From Arminella tubonensis (GTDB lineage Bacteria > Pseudomonadota > Alphaproteobacteria > Rhizobiales > Rhizobiaceae), in contig NZ_PCDP01000045.1 in assembly GCF_003240585.1 (NCBI RefSeq), positions 1 through 64,000 on the forward strand: a DNA stretch of 64,000 bases, written 5' to 3'. Under the pieces are notes generated by a model. That model made no database searches and had not been told where the DNA came from. It saw only the letters and a program-made list of their open reading frames with translations. The translations under genes were made by a program, and so were the position numbers. Positions 34,079-42,758 of this stretch are shown here, piece by piece. Positions within the stretch are counted from its first letter, which is position 1, and each line of letters opens with the position of its first letter.

Positions 34079-35434
34079 ATGGCAAGAAAAAAAAGAGACG
34101 CGGCAGGGGAAGAACCGGGACAGGTGGAATGGTACAGCGAAGTGCCACGCTCCATTCGGCTACATAGCTTTTCCGGTTTGGCTATCCTGCTGGCATCCTT
34201 CGGCGGCTTCGGCTATTGGGCCGCGACCGCCCCACTTTCGGCTGCGGTCATCGCCCAGGGCAGCTTCGTCGCCACCGGCAACAACAAAATCATCCAGCAC
34301 CTCGAAGGCGGCATCATCAAGGATCTGATGGTCAACGAAGGCGACGTCGTCCACGAGGGCGATGTTCTCCTGACCCTCGATCCAACGGCAGCCACCGCCA
34401 ATGAACGGGCACTGACCCTGCGGCGGCTGCGTCTTGAAACCGTCACTTCGCGCCTCAAGGCCGAAGCACAGGGTGTCAGCCAGTTTGCCATTCCCGAGAC
34501 CGTCAAGCAGCAGTCAAACGATCCTGATGTCAAGGCGATCATCGACAGCCAGAACATCATCTTCCATAGCAGGCTTGAAAAGCTCGAGGAGCAACTCGAC
34601 CTCATCGACAAGAACATCGCGTCCCTCGACTTTCGCAACAAGGGTTATGCCGGCCAAAGACAGGCATTTGTCACCCAGTTGAACCTGCTGACTGAGGAAC
34701 AGACGTCGCGCCAGAAGCTTGCTGATGCCGGCGTCATGCGCCGCACCGATCTGCTCGCCATCCAGCGCGCCGTCGCCGACGCGATGGGCGAACTCTCCCG
34801 CCTCGATTCAGAGATCAACCAGAGTGAATCGCAGGTCGCCAAGTATCGGCAGGAAGCCGTCATCGCCATTAACGCCAACAAGCAATCCGCGCTGGACGCG
34901 CTTGAAACGGCCGAGTCCGACCTTGAAAGCGTGCGCGAGCAGGCTCGTGAGGCGAGCGAGGTGCTGGGCCGCACCATCATCCGTTCGCCCGTCGGCGGCA
35001 CAGTCGTGCGCGCCTATTATCATACAGCCGGCGGCGTCATCACGACCGGCAAGCCGATCATGGAAATTCTGCCAAATAACGTTCCTCTGATCATCGAGGC
35101 GCAGGTATTGCGTACCTCGATCGATCAGTTGCACGAAGGCGAGACCGCAGCGATCAGGCTGACCTCTCTCAACCGCCGGACAACGCCGGTGCTGGATGGC
35201 AAGGTGTTTTACGTCTCCGCGGACTCGATCCAGGAGGATGGCGCGAGCGCCCAGCGCGACGTCTATGTGGTGCGTGTCGAGATTGCGCCAGATGAGCTGA
35301 AGCGAATTCCAGGCTTCCGCCCCGTTCCCGGAATGCCGGCCGACGTCCTGATCGCAACGTCGCACCGCACCTTCTTCGAGTATCTGGCAAAGCCTGTGGT
35401 CGACAGTATGTCGCATGCCTTCAAGGAGCGTTGA
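34079..35434 (+). CDS. HlyD-family type I secretion periplasmic adaptor (PrtE/PrsE-like)
   Basis: 451 residues: basic cytoplasmic tip (MARKKRDAAG), one membrane helix near residues 30-50 (FSGLAILLASFGGFGYWAAT), lipoyl half-motif (KIIQHLEGGIIKDLMVNEGDVVHEGD), a long coiled coil (about 110-290) and the C-terminal beta-barrel ending in RTFFEYLAKPVVDSMSHAFKER, the classic HlyD/PrtE ending. The ATG at 34079 is six bases after the transporter stop with AAGG upstream. Outer-membrane TolC is not encoded here. Confidence 0.94.
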   Translation: MARKKRDAAGEEPGQVEWYSEVPRSIRLHSFSGLAILLASFGGFGYWAATAPLSAAVIAQGSFVATGNNKIIQHLEGGIIKDLMVNEGDVVHEGDVLLTLDPTAATANERALTLRRLRLETVTSRLKAEAQGVSQFAIPETVKQQSNDPDVKAIIDSQNIIFHSRLEKLEEQLDLIDKNIASLDFRNKGYAGQRQAFVTQLNLLTEEQTSRQKLADAGVMRRTDLLAIQRAVADAMGELSRLDSEINQSESQVAKYRQEAVIAINANKQSALDALETAESDLESVREQAREASEVLGRTIIRSPVGGTVVRAYYHTAGGVITTGKPIMEILPNNVPLIIEAQVLRTSIDQLHEGETAAIRLTSLNRRTTPVLDGKVFYVSADSIQEDGASAQRDVYVVRVEIAPDELKRIPGFRPVPGMPADVLIATSHRTFFEYLAKPVVDSMSHAFKER

Positions 35435-35573
35435 TTGCTGCGCCCTTAGGCCGATAGCCTTACCCTTAATTGGTATCGATTGAGCGGGGGAGAGGCTGAA
35501 GAAATACGTGGCGCCGAGAGAATTTGATTTATACTGGCCGCATACTACAGAATTTTAGCGCCAGGACAGTTCC

Positions 35574-36065
35574 ATGCCCGCAATGTCGGATGTGCTCTTG
35601 CGTGTCGGGCGTCTAAACTATGTTTGGACGAACACGGAAAGCCTTTTGATTTATATCATCGCCCATCTTCTCGACATCGAGAAGGATGCGGCGATTGTAG
35701 TCTTCCTGACCTTGAACACCACTCGCTCTCGCATCGACCTGGTCGAACGCCTGGCAAAACTGCCGTCGCGGCCGCCGCAAGACAGCAAGACGGTTCTGGC
35801 TCTGATGGGGCGCCTGAAGCGCGAATCCAAGACGCGCAACAAGTACAATCACTGCATTTATTCCTTCGATGAAAATGGAGACATCTCCAGCACGCAGTTG
35901 ATGCGCCTGGTCGAGGACGACAAGGAAGTGCGCTATGGCAAAGTTGAACTTCTCGACCTGAAAGAGGTTGACCGGCTGGAAAAATCGATCAGCGAGATCG
36001 TCGCGATCAGCAAGGCCCTTTGGGTTTTCATACGCGCCAGCCCGCGCTTCACCGACGAGATGTAG
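35574..36065 (+). CDS. HEPN-like small protein (Rx4H motif), function unknown
   Basis: 163 residues, all-helical by appearance, with two hydrophobic helices (TESLLIYIIAHLLDIE, AAIVVFLTLNTTRSRIDLVERLAKL) and then RNKYNHCIYSFDENG. The segment R88-N-K-Y-N-H93 fits the R-N-x3-H (Rx4-6H) active-site motif of HEPN-fold RNases, with the polar residue after R. HEPN assignment is by eye; many HEPN proteins are toxins or defence effectors, others are inactive. It lies 139 bases after the HlyD gene and keeps the same direction. An ATG three codons downstream (35583) is an alternative start. Confidence 0.65.
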   Translation: MPAMSDVLLRVGRLNYVWTNTESLLIYIIAHLLDIEKDAAIVVFLTLNTTRSRIDLVERLAKLPSRPPQDSKTVLALMGRLKRESKTRNKYNHCIYSFDENGDISSTQLMRLVEDDKEVRYGKVELLDLKEVDRLEKSISEIVAISKALWVFIRASPRFTDEM

Positions 36066-36076
36066 CCTTGCTGGTC

Positions 36077-36100
36077 GTGCGCCAAAATCCGTGGGCGCAC
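36077..36100 (+). terminator. Hairpin after the HEPN-like gene
   Basis: GTGCGCC (36077-36083) and GGCGCAC (36094-36100) form a 7-bp stem with a 10-base loop; only a weak T-rich tail follows (CTAATCATATT). Confidence 0.45.
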
Positions 36101-36214
36101 CTAATCATATTAGACATCGCAAATAATACGAACGGGATATTTGAAGCCGTTTGAATACGGCTAAGATGCTTCACGATATTGCCGACTGGACATGATGTTA
36201 CGGATGAGGCGCGG

Positions 36215-37987
36215 GTGCGTATAGACGTCATCGAAAGCAATGCGGATTTTGAGAAAATCCGCGAAAACTGGGATTGCGTCTATTCAGGCGATCCACACGC
36301 GCAATATTTCCTGTCGTGGGAATGGCTGTACGGCTATCTGCATCGACGTGATCGCTGGTTCATCCTCGCGCTGCGGGAGAAGCCTGAGGGCTCCCCTTAC
36401 GTCGCCTTCTTTCCCTTGCGCATGGCGACGACACAGGATCAAAAGACTGGCATCTGCACCGACGACATCATCATGGCCGGCAATCACGCCGCCGACTACA
36501 CCGGCATCCTTTGTGACCCCGCCTACGAGGCGCACGCTGTCAGGGGATTTGCGCAGTTCCTTCGCGCCCAGAGCTGGACCCATCTCCGGCTCGACAATTT
36601 TTCCGGCCCCATCGAGCGCCATGATGCTTTCGTGCAGGCATTGCGAGGGCCTGATATCGGGCACAAACGTGTCACCCGCCTGGACAACAGGAATATAGAT
36701 CACGCGGTCTGCCCGGTCGTAACTTTGCCGGACAGCTGGGAGGCATATCTGGAGACGAAGCTGAGCGGTCAAACCAGGCAGAAGCTCCGCCGCTTTCTCC
36801 GACAGATCGAGAGTGACGATGCCTATCGCATCACGATTGCAACCTCCGAAACGATCGAGCGCGACCTCGATGCGTTGTTCAAGCTTTGGCACGCCAAATG
36901 GCACGCTGAAAAAGGCGAGCGCATCGAGCCCATCATGGCCTGCGCCCGCGAGGTGCTGCTGGACGCCTTTCGTCACGGCAATCTCTTCCTTCCCGTCCTC
37001 TGGCACGGGGATCGGCCGCTTGGTGCGATCGCCAATATGCTGGATCGGAAGAAGAAGGCGGTGCTGTTCTACATTGCCGGCCGCGATGAAGAGTGGAAGA
37101 CGCCGTCACCCGGCCTTGTACTCCACGGCTATGCTATCCGGCACGCGATCTCGCAAGGCTACCGCAGCTACGATTTCCTGCGCGGCAACGAAACCTACAA
37201 ATATGCCTTCGGCGTTGAAGATCGCCCCCTGCACTGCTCGACCCTTCGAACAGCCACCGGTCGCAATCGCTCTGAAACACTGAACGTCCGTAGCATTCGC
37301 TACGTCTACGATCTTGCGCGACGGCTCTATACCGAGGGAAAGAAGGGCCTGGCGGAGGCCGCGTTCGAGCAGGTGGTTGCCGCCTCCCCGGCTCACGTCG
37401 GTGCCCGCATGGCGTTGGCACAACTTCTCCTCGACAAGGGCCGTCTAAGCGACGCCGAAGCCGCCTATCAGAACATTCTCGCCGCGGCGACGGATATCGG
37501 ACCGGTGCTGCTGCGCCTGGGTGATACCCAAGTTGCCCTGAAGAAGTTCCACGAAGCAGCGGCGACATACGATAGGGCTATCGAGATGCAGCCGAATTCG
37601 AGTGCCGCCCATTTCAGCAAGGGTGTCGCACTGGTCGCGATCGGCCGTAATGCCGAAGCGGCAAAGGCATTCGAGGTATTGGAGCAGCTGAATTCCGACG
37701 ATCCTGCGCACGCTTCATTCCAGCAGAAGGCGAAGGACGTCCTTGCCCGACTTGCACCCACGCTCTCGCCGCCGCTGGAGCTCCCTCCCATCCATCCCAG
37801 TGGTTTCCCACTTGAGGCCGGCTCGCTCGCGGAGCGCTTCACTCGCGACTTTGGACGGAAGTTGATGACCTCCGCCACGGACAGTTTCAAGGGGTTCGAT
37901 ATTCCGAAACCTGCACAGCCGCGCGCACCGCCTTCCGTTCCGGCCATGGTAAAATGGCAGTCACTTGCGGCCCGAACGAAACATTAG
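36215..37987 (+). CDS. GNAT acetyltransferase (CelD/BcsL-like) fused to TPR repeats
   Basis: About 590 residues. The first 350 form a GNAT fold of the Acetyltransf_6 (CelD/FemAB-like) type: YFLSWEWLYGYL, then a second lobe with SGQTRQKLRRFLRQIE, AHWHAEKGERIEP-like helix and the core G-A-I-A-N-M-L-D ... GLVLHGYAIRHAISQGYRSYDFLRGNETYKYAFG. Residues about 370-510 are TPR-like helix pairs (AEAAFEQVVAASPAHVGARM, AEAAYQNILAAATDIGPVLL, AAATYDRAIEMQPNSSAAHF). The donor and acceptor are unknown. GTG at 36215 with GAGG upstream is chosen; a TTG at 36179 would add 12 residues. It sits at the end of the type I secretion locus. Confidence 0.8.
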   Translation: MRIDVIESNADFEKIRENWDCVYSGDPHAQYFLSWEWLYGYLHRRDRWFILALREKPEGSPYVAFFPLRMATTQDQKTGICTDDIIMAGNHAADYTGILCDPAYEAHAVRGFAQFLRAQSWTHLRLDNFSGPIERHDAFVQALRGPDIGHKRVTRLDNRNIDHAVCPVVTLPDSWEAYLETKLSGQTRQKLRRFLRQIESDDAYRITIATSETIERDLDALFKLWHAKWHAEKGERIEPIMACAREVLLDAFRHGNLFLPVLWHGDRPLGAIANMLDRKKKAVLFYIAGRDEEWKTPSPGLVLHGYAIRHAISQGYRSYDFLRGNETYKYAFGVEDRPLHCSTLRTATGRNRSETLNVRSIRYVYDLARRLYTEGKKGLAEAAFEQVVAASPAHVGARMALAQLLLDKGRLSDAEAAYQNILAAATDIGPVLLRLGDTQVALKKFHEAAATYDRAIEMQPNSSAAHFSKGVALVAIGRNAEAAKAFEVLEQLNSDDPAHASFQQKAKDVLARLAPTLSPPLELPPIHPSGFPLEAGSLAERFTRDFGRKLMTSATDSFKGFDIPKPAQPRAPPSVPAMVKWQSLAARTKH

Positions 37988-38051
37988 CCGCAACACTGCT
38001 AAGCGCCGTAGGGAAGCCCTACGACGCCAAGTTCTGCCCTAAAGCAATATG

Positions 38052-38333
38052 CTACCGACGGCTGAGTAGGCCGATCATATATGCCACGCCTGCCGTAACG
38101 GCGAGCGCAAAAAGCGGCTCTTCCCGAACCTTGTCGCGAACGCGCTCCGTCGCCAGAGATGCTTCCTCGGCAACAACCGATTTTGCACCTTGGCCGATGG
38201 CGATCACGCTTTCCGACAATTTCGAGAGATCTTCGCGCAAGGCAGCAATCTGAGCTGACAGGTCATCTGCTGCTACCTCTGTCTCAAGGCGCGCGGCTGC
38301 GGATTGGATGGAAGCGGATTTCAGTTCGGCCAT
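38052..38333 (-). CDS. DUF883 (ElaB/YqjD-like) membrane-anchored protein
   Basis: 93 residues: amphipathic helical body with AAALR/KLSESV heptads (about residues 20-65) and a C-terminal glycine-containing hydrophobic anchor REEPLFALAVTAGVAYMIGL followed by LSRR. This is the DUF883/ElaB/YqjD layout, proteins that link to ribosomes at the membrane in stationary phase in E. coli. The ATG at 38333 follows AAGGAG. A perfect EcfG promoter lies 29 bases upstream. Confidence 0.82.
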   Translation of the reverse strand: MAELKSASIQSAAARLETEVAADDLSAQIAALREDLSKLSESVIAIGQGAKSVVAEEASLATERVRDKVREEPLFALAVTAGVAYMIGLLSRR

Positions 38334-38361
38334 CGTAAGCTCCTTTTGTTGGTGCCCTTTC

Positions 38362-38386
38362 AACGCCTTTCACTGGCAAAGGTTCC
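38362..38386 (-). promoter_or_regulatory. EcfG-type general stress promoter (perfect match)
   Basis: Minus strand: GGAAC (from 38386), 16 bases, CGTT (to 38362), 29 bases before the DUF883 gene. Confidence 0.78.
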
Positions 38387-38499
38387 GAGGTTTCGGTGTT
38401 TTCAGTCGAAGCTCTTCAATTCCGTTTCGGATTGCTCTAAGGAACTCCCAATGCTTCGCCCGCGGGCGGGGTCGCTTATATCGTGAGGTTTGCTTACCA

Positions 38500-40392
38500 A
38501 TGTTCGAAGTGCTGAGAAGACTGGCCCAGACCTGGGTTGCCAAGGGCCTGATGCTGCTGCTGGTTGCGTCGTTCGGTATATGGGGCGTCGTGACCCGTGA
38601 GCTGAGCGGGGGTTCGAGCGACACCGTTATTTCCGTCGGTGATCAGCACATCAATGCGAACGAGTTCCGGCTTGCCTACCGCCGCCAGCTCCAACAGCTC
38701 AGCCAGCAGTTTGGCATGCAGATCACCAACGAACAGGCGCGCGCATTCGGTGTCGATCAACAGACCTACTCGCAACTTATCGCCGGCGCTTCGCTCGACC
38801 AGCTTTCGAGCGATCTGAACCTCGGTCTTTCGCAGGATCGCCTCGCGCAGCTGATTGGCGCCGATCCAGCCTTTAAGGGCACCAACGGAGCCTTCGACCG
38901 CGACATGTTCTCCAGTCGGCTGCGCAACGCCGGCATCGGCGAGGACGACTATATCAAGGAACGCAGCAAGGTTGCCGTTCGCAGCCAGATCGTCGACGCG
39001 GTTTCCAACGGCTTCAAGGCGCCGACCGTCCTCGTCGACGCCCTCAAGCAGTACCACGACGAGAGCCGCGACATCGACTACCTCCTGCTGACAAATGCCA
39101 ATATCGAGCCCATCAAGGCCCCTGCAGACGACGTGCTCGCGAAGTGGTTCGAAGGCGCGAAGCCGCGCTATCGCGCCCCGGAATACCGGAAGATTTCCTA
39201 TGTGAAGCTGCAGTCCGCAGATCTGGCCGACCCGGCCTCTATCAGCGACGATGCCGTCAAGGCCGATTTTGAAAAACGCAAGGACAGCTACAAGACCGCG
39301 GGAACCCGCACCATCGAACAGCTGACCTTCGCCAACAAGGACCTCGCCGACGCCGCGGCAACCGCGCTTAAGACCGGCACCACTTTCGACCAGCTCGTCA
39401 GCGACCAGGGCAAGAAGCCCGCCGACGTCATGCTCGGCGAGTACAGCAAGGACAAGGTGCCGGACGCGGCAATCGCCGACGCGGCTTTCGCCGTCACCAA
39501 GGAGGGCGGCACGACGCCAGTGACCGAAGGCTCCTTCGGACCGGTGATCCTGCGCATCAGCAATATCAAGCTGGAAACCGCCAAGGCCTTCGACGAAGTC
39601 AAGGATGACATCCGCAAGCAGCTCGCGCTCGCTGCTGCCAGCAGCGAAATCCTTGACGCCCATGACCGCTTTGAAGACCTGCGCGGTTCGGGCGCGACGC
39701 TTCAGGACGCCGCCCAACAGTCGAAGCTCAAGGTCGCGTCCATCGACGCGATCGATGCCAGTGGCCTCGACAAGAACGGCAACGACGTAAAGGACCTGCC
39801 GTCGAAGCAGCAACTGCTGGCCGAAGTGTTCAAGACCGACGTCGGCGTCCAGGCACCCCCGGTGACGCTCGGCAATGACGGCTATGTCTGGTTCGACGTA
39901 GCGGAAGTGACACCTGAGCGCGATCGTCCGCTTGCCGAAGTTCATGACAAGGCAGTCGCAGATTGGACGGCCGAACAGCAGACCGTCGCACTGGCCGCGA
40001 AAGCCACCGAGCTCGTCGCCGAAGCAAAGAAAGGCAAGTCGCTCGCCGATATCGCCGCGCCCCTTGGGATCGCGATCGAAAGCAAGTCCAGCGTTTCGCG
40101 CAGCACCGACGATCCGGTTCTCGGACACGGCGGCGTCAGCGCTGCCTTTTCCGGCCCCATCGATACGGTCGCCAGTGCGATTGGCGGCGATCCGACGACG
40201 CAGATCCTTCTGAAGGTGACCGGCGTCAATTCGAGCCCGACCACCGACATGCTCAACAATCAGGACCAGCAGTCAGTCGCCATCGCCAATGCGGCCGGCG
40301 ACGACATCCTGGACCAGATGGTCAGCGAGCTTCAGACGAAATATGGTGTCACGGTCAACCGGAACGTCGCCGAACAGGCAATGTCCCGCTAG
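38500..40392 (+). CDS. ppiD: Peptidyl-prolyl cis-trans isomerase PpiD/SurA-type
   Basis: 630 residues. A single membrane helix (GLMLLLVASFGIWGVV) follows a short MFEVLRRLAQTWVAK start, then a SurA-N-like chaperone domain (residues about 40-230, QQFGMQITNEQARAFGVDQQ), and a parvulin-like region around GTRTIEQLTFANKDLADAAA to about 390, flanked by helical C-terminal domain. It is an inner-membrane periplasmic folding factor. The long antisense frame over this gene is composition-driven. It starts the ppiD-trpD-trpC-moaC-moeA run with 17 bases to trpD. Confidence 0.9.
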   Translation: MFEVLRRLAQTWVAKGLMLLLVASFGIWGVVTRELSGGSSDTVISVGDQHINANEFRLAYRRQLQQLSQQFGMQITNEQARAFGVDQQTYSQLIAGASLDQLSSDLNLGLSQDRLAQLIGADPAFKGTNGAFDRDMFSSRLRNAGIGEDDYIKERSKVAVRSQIVDAVSNGFKAPTVLVDALKQYHDESRDIDYLLLTNANIEPIKAPADDVLAKWFEGAKPRYRAPEYRKISYVKLQSADLADPASISDDAVKADFEKRKDSYKTAGTRTIEQLTFANKDLADAAATALKTGTTFDQLVSDQGKKPADVMLGEYSKDKVPDAAIADAAFAVTKEGGTTPVTEGSFGPVILRISNIKLETAKAFDEVKDDIRKQLALAAASSEILDAHDRFEDLRGSGATLQDAAQQSKLKVASIDAIDASGLDKNGNDVKDLPSKQQLLAEVFKTDVGVQAPPVTLGNDGYVWFDVAEVTPERDRPLAEVHDKAVADWTAEQQTVALAAKATELVAEAKKGKSLADIAAPLGIAIESKSSVSRSTDDPVLGHGGVSAAFSGPIDTVASAIGGDPTTQILLKVTGVNSSPTTDMLNNQDQQSVAIANAAGDDILDQMVSELQTKYGVTVNRNVAEQAMSR

Positions 40393-40409
40393 TCCAGAAC
40401 GGAGACCCG

Positions 40410-41426
40410 ATGCCCGAACTAAAACCGCTTCTTGCCAAGGTCGCCGGACGCGAATCGCTGACACGGGATGAAGCCCGTCAGGCCTTCGAAATATTGATGT
40501 CTGGCGAGGCGACACCCTCGCAGATCGGCGGCTTTCTGATGGCGCTCCGCGTGCGCGGCGAGACCGTCGATGAGATCGTCGGTGCGGTCACCACGATGCG
40601 GTCGAAGATGCTGCCCGTCGAAGCACCCGCCGACGCGATCGACATCGTCGGAACCGGCGGCGACGGCACCGGGACCTACAACATCTCGACGCTCGCGGCA
40701 CTGATTGTCGCAGGCGCCGGCGTTCCGGTGGCCAAGCACGGAAATCGAGCCTTGAGCTCGAAGTCCGGCGCCGCCGACAGCCTCTCCGCGCTCGGCGTCA
40801 AGCTTGACATCGGCCCGGCCATGATCAGCCGCTGCATCCGCGAGGCCGGCATCGGCTTCATGTTTGCGCAGCTTCATCATTCCGCCATGCGCCACGTCGG
40901 CCCATCCCGTGTCGAACTCGGCACCCGGACGATTTTCAACTTGCTGGGGCCACTCTCGAATCCGGCCGGCGCGCGACGTCAGTTGCTGGGCGTGTTCGCG
41001 CCGCAGTGGGTGGTGCCGCTTGCCGAAGTGTTGCGCGACCTCGACGCCGAAAGCGTCTGGGTCGTCCATGGCGATGGACTGGATGAAATCACCACGACTG
41101 GAACAACCTCGGTCGCGGCCCTGGAAAAGGGCAAGATACGCACCTTCGAATTGACGCCGACCGATTTCGGCGTTCCCCATGCGGTGCTGGCCGATCTCAA
41201 GGGCGGTGACGGCGTTGTGAATGCCGCCGCGCTGCGCGACGTGCTATCTGGTGTCAGGAACGCCTATCGCGACATTTCCCTTGTCAACGCGGCCGCGTCG
41301 CTGGTGATTGCGGGCAAGGCGGAAACGATCAATGATGGCATGAGGCTGGCGACCCAGTCGCTGGACAGCGGCGCGACAACGGTAGCGCTGGAGAAGCTGA
41401 TCGCCGTCTCCAACGAAACTGATTGA
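40410..41426 (+). CDS. trpD: Anthranilate phosphoribosyltransferase
   Basis: 338 residues. It transfers phosphoribosyl to anthranilate in tryptophan synthesis. The PRPP loop IVGTGGDGTGTYNIST, the KHGNRALSSKSGAAD segment and the metal-binding VHGDGLDEITTTG are all intact. The ATG at 40410 has GGAG upstream. It overlaps nothing; trpC follows 14 bases later. Confidence 0.97.
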   Translation: MPELKPLLAKVAGRESLTRDEARQAFEILMSGEATPSQIGGFLMALRVRGETVDEIVGAVTTMRSKMLPVEAPADAIDIVGTGGDGTGTYNISTLAALIVAGAGVPVAKHGNRALSSKSGAADSLSALGVKLDIGPAMISRCIREAGIGFMFAQLHHSAMRHVGPSRVELGTRTIFNLLGPLSNPAGARRQLLGVFAPQWVVPLAEVLRDLDAESVWVVHGDGLDEITTTGTTSVAALEKGKIRTFELTPTDFGVPHAVLADLKGGDGVVNAAALRDVLSGVRNAYRDISLVNAAASLVIAGKAETINDGMRLATQSLDSGATTVALEKLIAVSNETD

Positions 41427-41440
41427 AGGATGTGGATGCG

Positions 41441-42256
41441 ATGAGCGATATCCTGGCAAAGATTGAGCTTTACAAGCGCGAAGAGATCGCCGCTGCGAAG
41501 GCCACGGTCTCCCTCGCGGACCTGAAGGCGATGCAGGCCGACCAGGCTCCTCCCCGCGGCTTCCACAAGGCGCTAACCGCCAAGCGCGATGCCGGACTGT
41601 ACGGCCTCATCGCCGAAATCAAAAAGGCGAGCCCGTCGAAGGGCCTGATCCGGCCGGACTTCGACCCGCCGGCGCTGGCCGCAGCCTACGAGGCCGGCGG
41701 TGCCGCATGCCTCTCGGTTCTCACCGACAAGCCAAGCTTTCAGGGCGCCCCCGAATTCCTGAGCGCCACCAAGGCTGCTTGCTCGTTGCCGGCGCTCCGT
41801 AAGGATTTCATGTTCGAAACCTATCAGGTGCACGAAGCCCGCGCATGGGGCGCCGACTGCATCCTCCTGATCATGGCTTCGCTCTCCGACAACGACGCCG
41901 AACGGCTGCAGGACGAAGCTTTCGGCCTCGGGATGGACGTGCTGGTCGAGGTGCATGACGCCAAAGAAATGGAACGGGCATTGAAACTGTCGTCACCGCT
42001 AGTCGGCATCAACAATCGCAACCTGCGCACTTTCGAGGTCAACCTCTCCGTCAGTGAGACGCTGGCTCCCATGGTGCCGGAAGATCGCCTGCTCGTCGGA
42101 GAGAGCGGCATATTCACAAATGCCGATTGCAAGCGCCTCGAGGCCGTCAGGATCAGCACTTTCCTCGTCGGCGAAAGCCTGATGCGCCAGACAGACGTTG
42201 CAGCAGCAACGCGGGCGCTTCTGACAGGCGAGGCCGGCGCCCAGGCGGCCGAATAA
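41441..42256 (+). CDS. trpC: Indole-3-glycerol phosphate synthase
   Basis: 271 residues, TIM barrel of the IGPS family. Catalytic motifs: AEIKKASPSKG (lysine and the phosphate site), PALRKDFMFETYQV (second lysine), VGINNRNLRTFEV and LVGESGIF. It makes indole-3-glycerol phosphate from CdRP. ATG at 41441 is chosen over the TTG at 41423. Confidence 0.97.
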   Translation: MSDILAKIELYKREEIAAAKATVSLADLKAMQADQAPPRGFHKALTAKRDAGLYGLIAEIKKASPSKGLIRPDFDPPALAAAYEAGGAACLSVLTDKPSFQGAPEFLSATKAACSLPALRKDFMFETYQVHEARAWGADCILLIMASLSDNDAERLQDEAFGLGMDVLVEVHDAKEMERALKLSSPLVGINNRNLRTFEVNLSVSETLAPMVPEDRLLVGESGIFTNADCKRLEAVRISTFLVGESLMRQTDVAAATRALLTGEAGAQAAE

Positions 42257-42257
42257 G

Positions 42258-42758
42258 ATGAGCGCTGAACGCGGCGCCCTCACCCACATCGGCCCGTCCG
42301 GCGAAGCGAATATGGTCGATGTCGGCGACAAGGCCGAGACTGTTCGCGTTGCAACAGCCGAAGGCCATGTCAGGATGTTGCCGGCCACCCTGGCGTTGAT
42401 CCTTCAGGGAAATGCCAAGAAGGGTGACGTCATCGGCACAGCCCGGCTCGCCGGCATCATGGCTGCCAAGCAGACAGCCAACCTCATTCCGCTCTGCCAT
42501 CCGCTGATGCTGACGAAAGTCACCGTCGAGATTTCCGAGGATGAAGCGCTGCCGGGCCTTCGCGTATCCGCGACCACAAAGCTGACCGGCCGGACAGGCG
42601 TCGAGATGGAAGCGTTGACGGCCGTGTCGGTTGCTTGCCTGACGATCTACGACATGGCGAAAGCGGTCGACCGTACGATGGAAATCGGCGGCATCCGCCT
42701 TCTCGAAAAATCCGGCGGCAAGTCCGGCGATTTTCGCCATCCGGTGCATAAGTCATGA
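42258..42758 (+). CDS. moaC: Cyclic pyranopterin monophosphate synthase
   Basis: 166 residues. It makes cPMP from the MoaA product in molybdenum cofactor synthesis. The conserved features are GEANMVDVGDK, LIPLCHPLMLTKV, and GVEMEALTAVSVACLTIYDMAKAVD. It starts two bases after the trpC stop and overlaps moeA by four bases (ATGA), so coupling is likely. Confidence 0.97.
   Translation: MSAERGALTHIGPSGEANMVDVGDKAETVRVATAEGHVRMLPATLALILQGNAKKGDVIGTARLAGIMAAKQTANLIPLCHPLMLTKVTVEISEDEALPGLRVSATTKLTGRTGVEMEALTAVSVACLTIYDMAKAVDRTMEIGGIRLLEKSGGKSGDFRHPVHKS

Noticed and set aside
38494..40128. 544-codon open frame antisense to ppiD
   Set aside because: It mirrors a high-G+C gene in the complementary frame, has no ribosome binding site or family motifs, and the sense gene has clear domains.
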